A stretch of DNA of 7,095 bases from JAPLDP01 sp964628285. Lineage in GTDB: Bacteria; Bacteroidota; Bacteroidia; Bacteroidales; JAGONC01. This document shows, piece after piece, positions 5,588 through 7,095 of this stretch (position 1 is its first letter; each line of letters starts with the position of its first letter). The position numbers and the translations under genes were made by a program. The notes beneath the pieces are model-generated. The model had not been told where the DNA came from and did no database searches. It saw only the letters and a list, made by a program, of their open reading frames with translations. The stretch lies in the NCBI GenBank assembly GCA_964628285.1, contig CAZVNP010000092.1:1-7095 (forward strand), in the 5' to 3' direction.

Positions 5588-6745
5588 ATGTACTTTCTCT
5601 CCGCCACAGATCCAAACTATCGTATCAAAGGTTCACGCGACCCGCTGGGCTTCCAGTCGTTATGGGCCGCTGCCGGTCATAAGGCTGTGAAACATCTGTC
5701 TACCGTTTCCTCAAACTTAAAAGACTTCATGATCCTGTGCTATGGCATTTATTTCCACGGTAATCATGATCCTAAAGAATTTATCAGGTTTTTTATCCTA
5801 TTAGAACAAATGTTTGCCTATGCCAGAATGATCGGGAATCATGAGATCAGTTTCAACGGTGTCGATTATATTCATAAGAGAACAGCCGACGATAAATTTT
5901 ATATTTCCTTAAAAGACACTATCTTAAACAATCAGAGGGCATACGGGATCTATGGGAAATACATCAGACCTCTCCGGGATATCGGCATTACAGAAGACCC
6001 GGAATTCAGCAGAATCATGGAAGGCGTCCTGTCCAAAACGGATAAGATTCCGGTCTTAACATGGGTAAAACGCTTTCATGAGGATGCACAGAAAAGATAT
6101 ACAGTGGCCCGATCTGAATTAAAACCGTTTGCTCTCCTACTGAATTCGTTGACGAACGATGAGAGACAGCTTTACCGTAAATATTTTCTAAAGGTACCGG
6201 GGGAACTCCACCCGCAAAATGACCTTTATGAAGTTATCCGGAATAACCATGATATCATTTATACGACATTTCAGTTACATCCAATCATTCAATTTATCCT
6301 TTCAAATAAAGAAATCAGTGACACTTTACGGGATGCATTGATCAACATCGATAACACCGACAAGGTGCTTCATCCCCTGAATAAAGTATTTACCCATATG
6401 CTGAGCAAATCATACTGGATCACAGATGAAGTCATTCAGGAACCTGTGTTTACGAACCTCCCCGGTAAAGTCAGTTATTATTTCCATGATGAAACGTTGA
6501 GGTCCTTAAATGAGCTGCTGGAATTACCGGTTTTGGAGCTTGTCAAACAAATCATAAAAAGAAACGAAGAGGTCAGTAAAATTCGCGGAAACAAGGCATG
6601 GATCGAAGAGGATAAAAAATCGTTCCGAATACTATATGGCGAAAAGGGTCAGAATATCACATCGCTAAATAACGATACCGATTACGAATTCCCTTATTTC
6701 CTTAATAACTATATTAATCTTTTTCGGCAAATTGAGATGGAATAA
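5588..6745 (+). CDS. Conserved hypothetical protein, first gene of a PLD-like cassette
   Basis: I cannot name this family. I place the start at the ATG at 5588 (385 residues, after GGGAAAG), not at the in-frame TTG nine bases upstream. The N-terminus is strongly patterned: YRIKGSRDPLGFQSLWAAAG at 11-30, a glycine/basic region that looks conserved. It is followed by a helix-rich body with FFILLEQMFAYAR at 68-80 and NNQRAYGIYGKYIRPLRDIG at about 114-133. There is no signal peptide, membrane span, P-loop or recognisable nuclease motif. The stop overlaps the next ATG by one base (TAATG), so the next protein is translationally coupled and probably a physical partner. The partner's PLD-like N-terminus suggests a defence cassette, normally completed by more genes downstream. 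GC is higher than in the DUF488 pair, which implies separate acquisition. Confidence 0.8.
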   Translation: MYFLSATDPNYRIKGSRDPLGFQSLWAAAGHKAVKHLSTVSSNLKDFMILCYGIYFHGNHDPKEFIRFFILLEQMFAYARMIGNHEISFNGVDYIHKRTADDKFYISLKDTILNNQRAYGIYGKYIRPLRDIGITEDPEFSRIMEGVLSKTDKIPVLTWVKRFHEDAQKRYTVARSELKPFALLLNSLTNDERQLYRKYFLKVPGELHPQNDLYEVIRNNHDIIYTTFQLHPIIQFILSNKEISDTLRDALINIDNTDKVLHPLNKVFTHMLSKSYWITDEVIQEPVFTNLPGKVSYYFHDETLRSLNELLELPVLELVKQIIKRNEEVSKIRGNKAWIEEDKKSFRILYGEKGQNITSLNNDTDYEFPYFLNNYINLFRQIEME

Positions 6746-7065
6746 TGGAGCAATATGTCATTATCGAAAAGCTCAAGGATTTAATTAAACAAAGGAGAGT
6801 TGTTGCCGCTCTTTTTTATACTTTCAATTTTGATCCGAAGTTTTTTGAGAATTATATATTGACGCTTTTCTTACCTGATGTCAATTTTTCTGATATCGAA
6901 ATTCAAAATACCATTTTCTGGAGAAAATATGCTGCCGAATTACCCCCGGTAACAGTTTACTGCGATTTTCACGCAAAAAGTACAGATGCCCCTTCATTGG
7001 GCTATACGGTAAAATCCATTGATATTAAAACCAAAAATGGAATTATTAACCAGTGCATAAAATAG
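6745..7065 (+). CDS. N-terminal part of a phospholipase D-like protein, probably truncated
   Basis: This is a 106-residue frame coupled to the preceding gene by TAATG. The sequence FYTFNFDPKFFENYIL at about residues 24-39 and the later VTVYCDFHAK and LGYTVKSIDIKTKNG resemble the N-terminal domain of PLD-like (HKD) proteins found in defence loci, where an FHPK-type histidine-lysine motif is expected next. Instead the frame ends NGIINQCIK. Shifting the frame at 7056 gives HKIVCIIK, close to what would be expected, but this too stops at 7086; all three frames are closed by 7088. No HKD catalytic motif is therefore present. I infer that a longer gene was broken by indel or recombination. It could instead be a genuine small protein. 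Family assignment is from memory and moderate. Confidence 0.55.
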   Translation: MEQYVIIEKLKDLIKQRRVVAALFYTFNFDPKFFENYILTLFLPDVNFSDIEIQNTIFWRKYAAELPPVTVYCDFHAKSTDAPSLGYTVKSIDIKTKNGIINQCIK

Positions 7066-7086
7066 TTTGTATAATTAAAATATTAT
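7057..7086 (+). repeat. Right copy of an AT-rich imperfect direct repeat
   Basis: ATAAAATAGTTTGTATAAT then TAAAATATTAT, matching 5524-5557 with small indels and an exact 12-base core (7064-7075). It begins inside the last three codons of the PLD-like frame, exactly where the family similarity is lost. It may be a recombination scar or the leader of another gene outside the window. AT-richness makes chance similarity possible. Confidence 0.35.
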
Positions 7087-7095
7087 GATTATCTT

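Overview
The window looks like a defence island of a Bacteroidota (Bacteroidetes) chromosome. The evidence is a textbook Bacteroidetes promoter (TTTG, 20-base spacer, TAnnTTTG) in front of hsdS, two further exact TAnnTTTG boxes in front of other genes, AT-rich leaders without Shine-Dalgarno sequences, and the order hsdS-hsdM with a half-size HsdS. No tRNA, rRNA or CRISPR array is visible.

Layout: (1) 1-1698, minus strand: a type I restriction-modification operon. A single-TRD hsdS comes first, then hsdM, which starts inside the end of hsdS and runs off the window at base 1. No hsdR is visible. (2) 1699-2288: a 590-base divergent intergenic region with the hsdS promoter (with a palindrome in its spacer), two degraded arrays of short repeats resembling IS21-type transposon ends, and a promoter box for the next gene. 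(3) 2289-3527, plus strand: an OLD/RecF-like AAA ATPase of the COG4637 type. The DUF4276 partner usually found after such ATPases seems reduced to a few codons at 3530. (4) 3690-5388: a low-GC two-gene operon with a 1-base gap. It encodes a DUF488 protein with an N-terminal Panacea/DUF4065-like helical region, followed by a 270-residue protein I cannot assign. (5) 5389-5587: a gap with another IS21-end-like repeat pair and a promoter candidate. (6) 5588-7065: a coupled pair (TAATG overlap). The first gene encodes an unassigned 385-residue protein. The second is what looks like only the N-terminal part of a phospholipase D-like protein, ending where an AT-rich sequence resembling the leader of this same pair reappears.

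The region reads as a stack of independently acquired modules: type I R-M, an orphaned ATPase, a DUF488 pair, and the start of a possible PLD cassette. They are separated by relic mobile-element ends and differ in base composition. The best candidates for undescribed biology are the DUF488 + 270-residue pair and the 385-residue + PLD-like pair. Functions for both are inferred from context and motif recall only.
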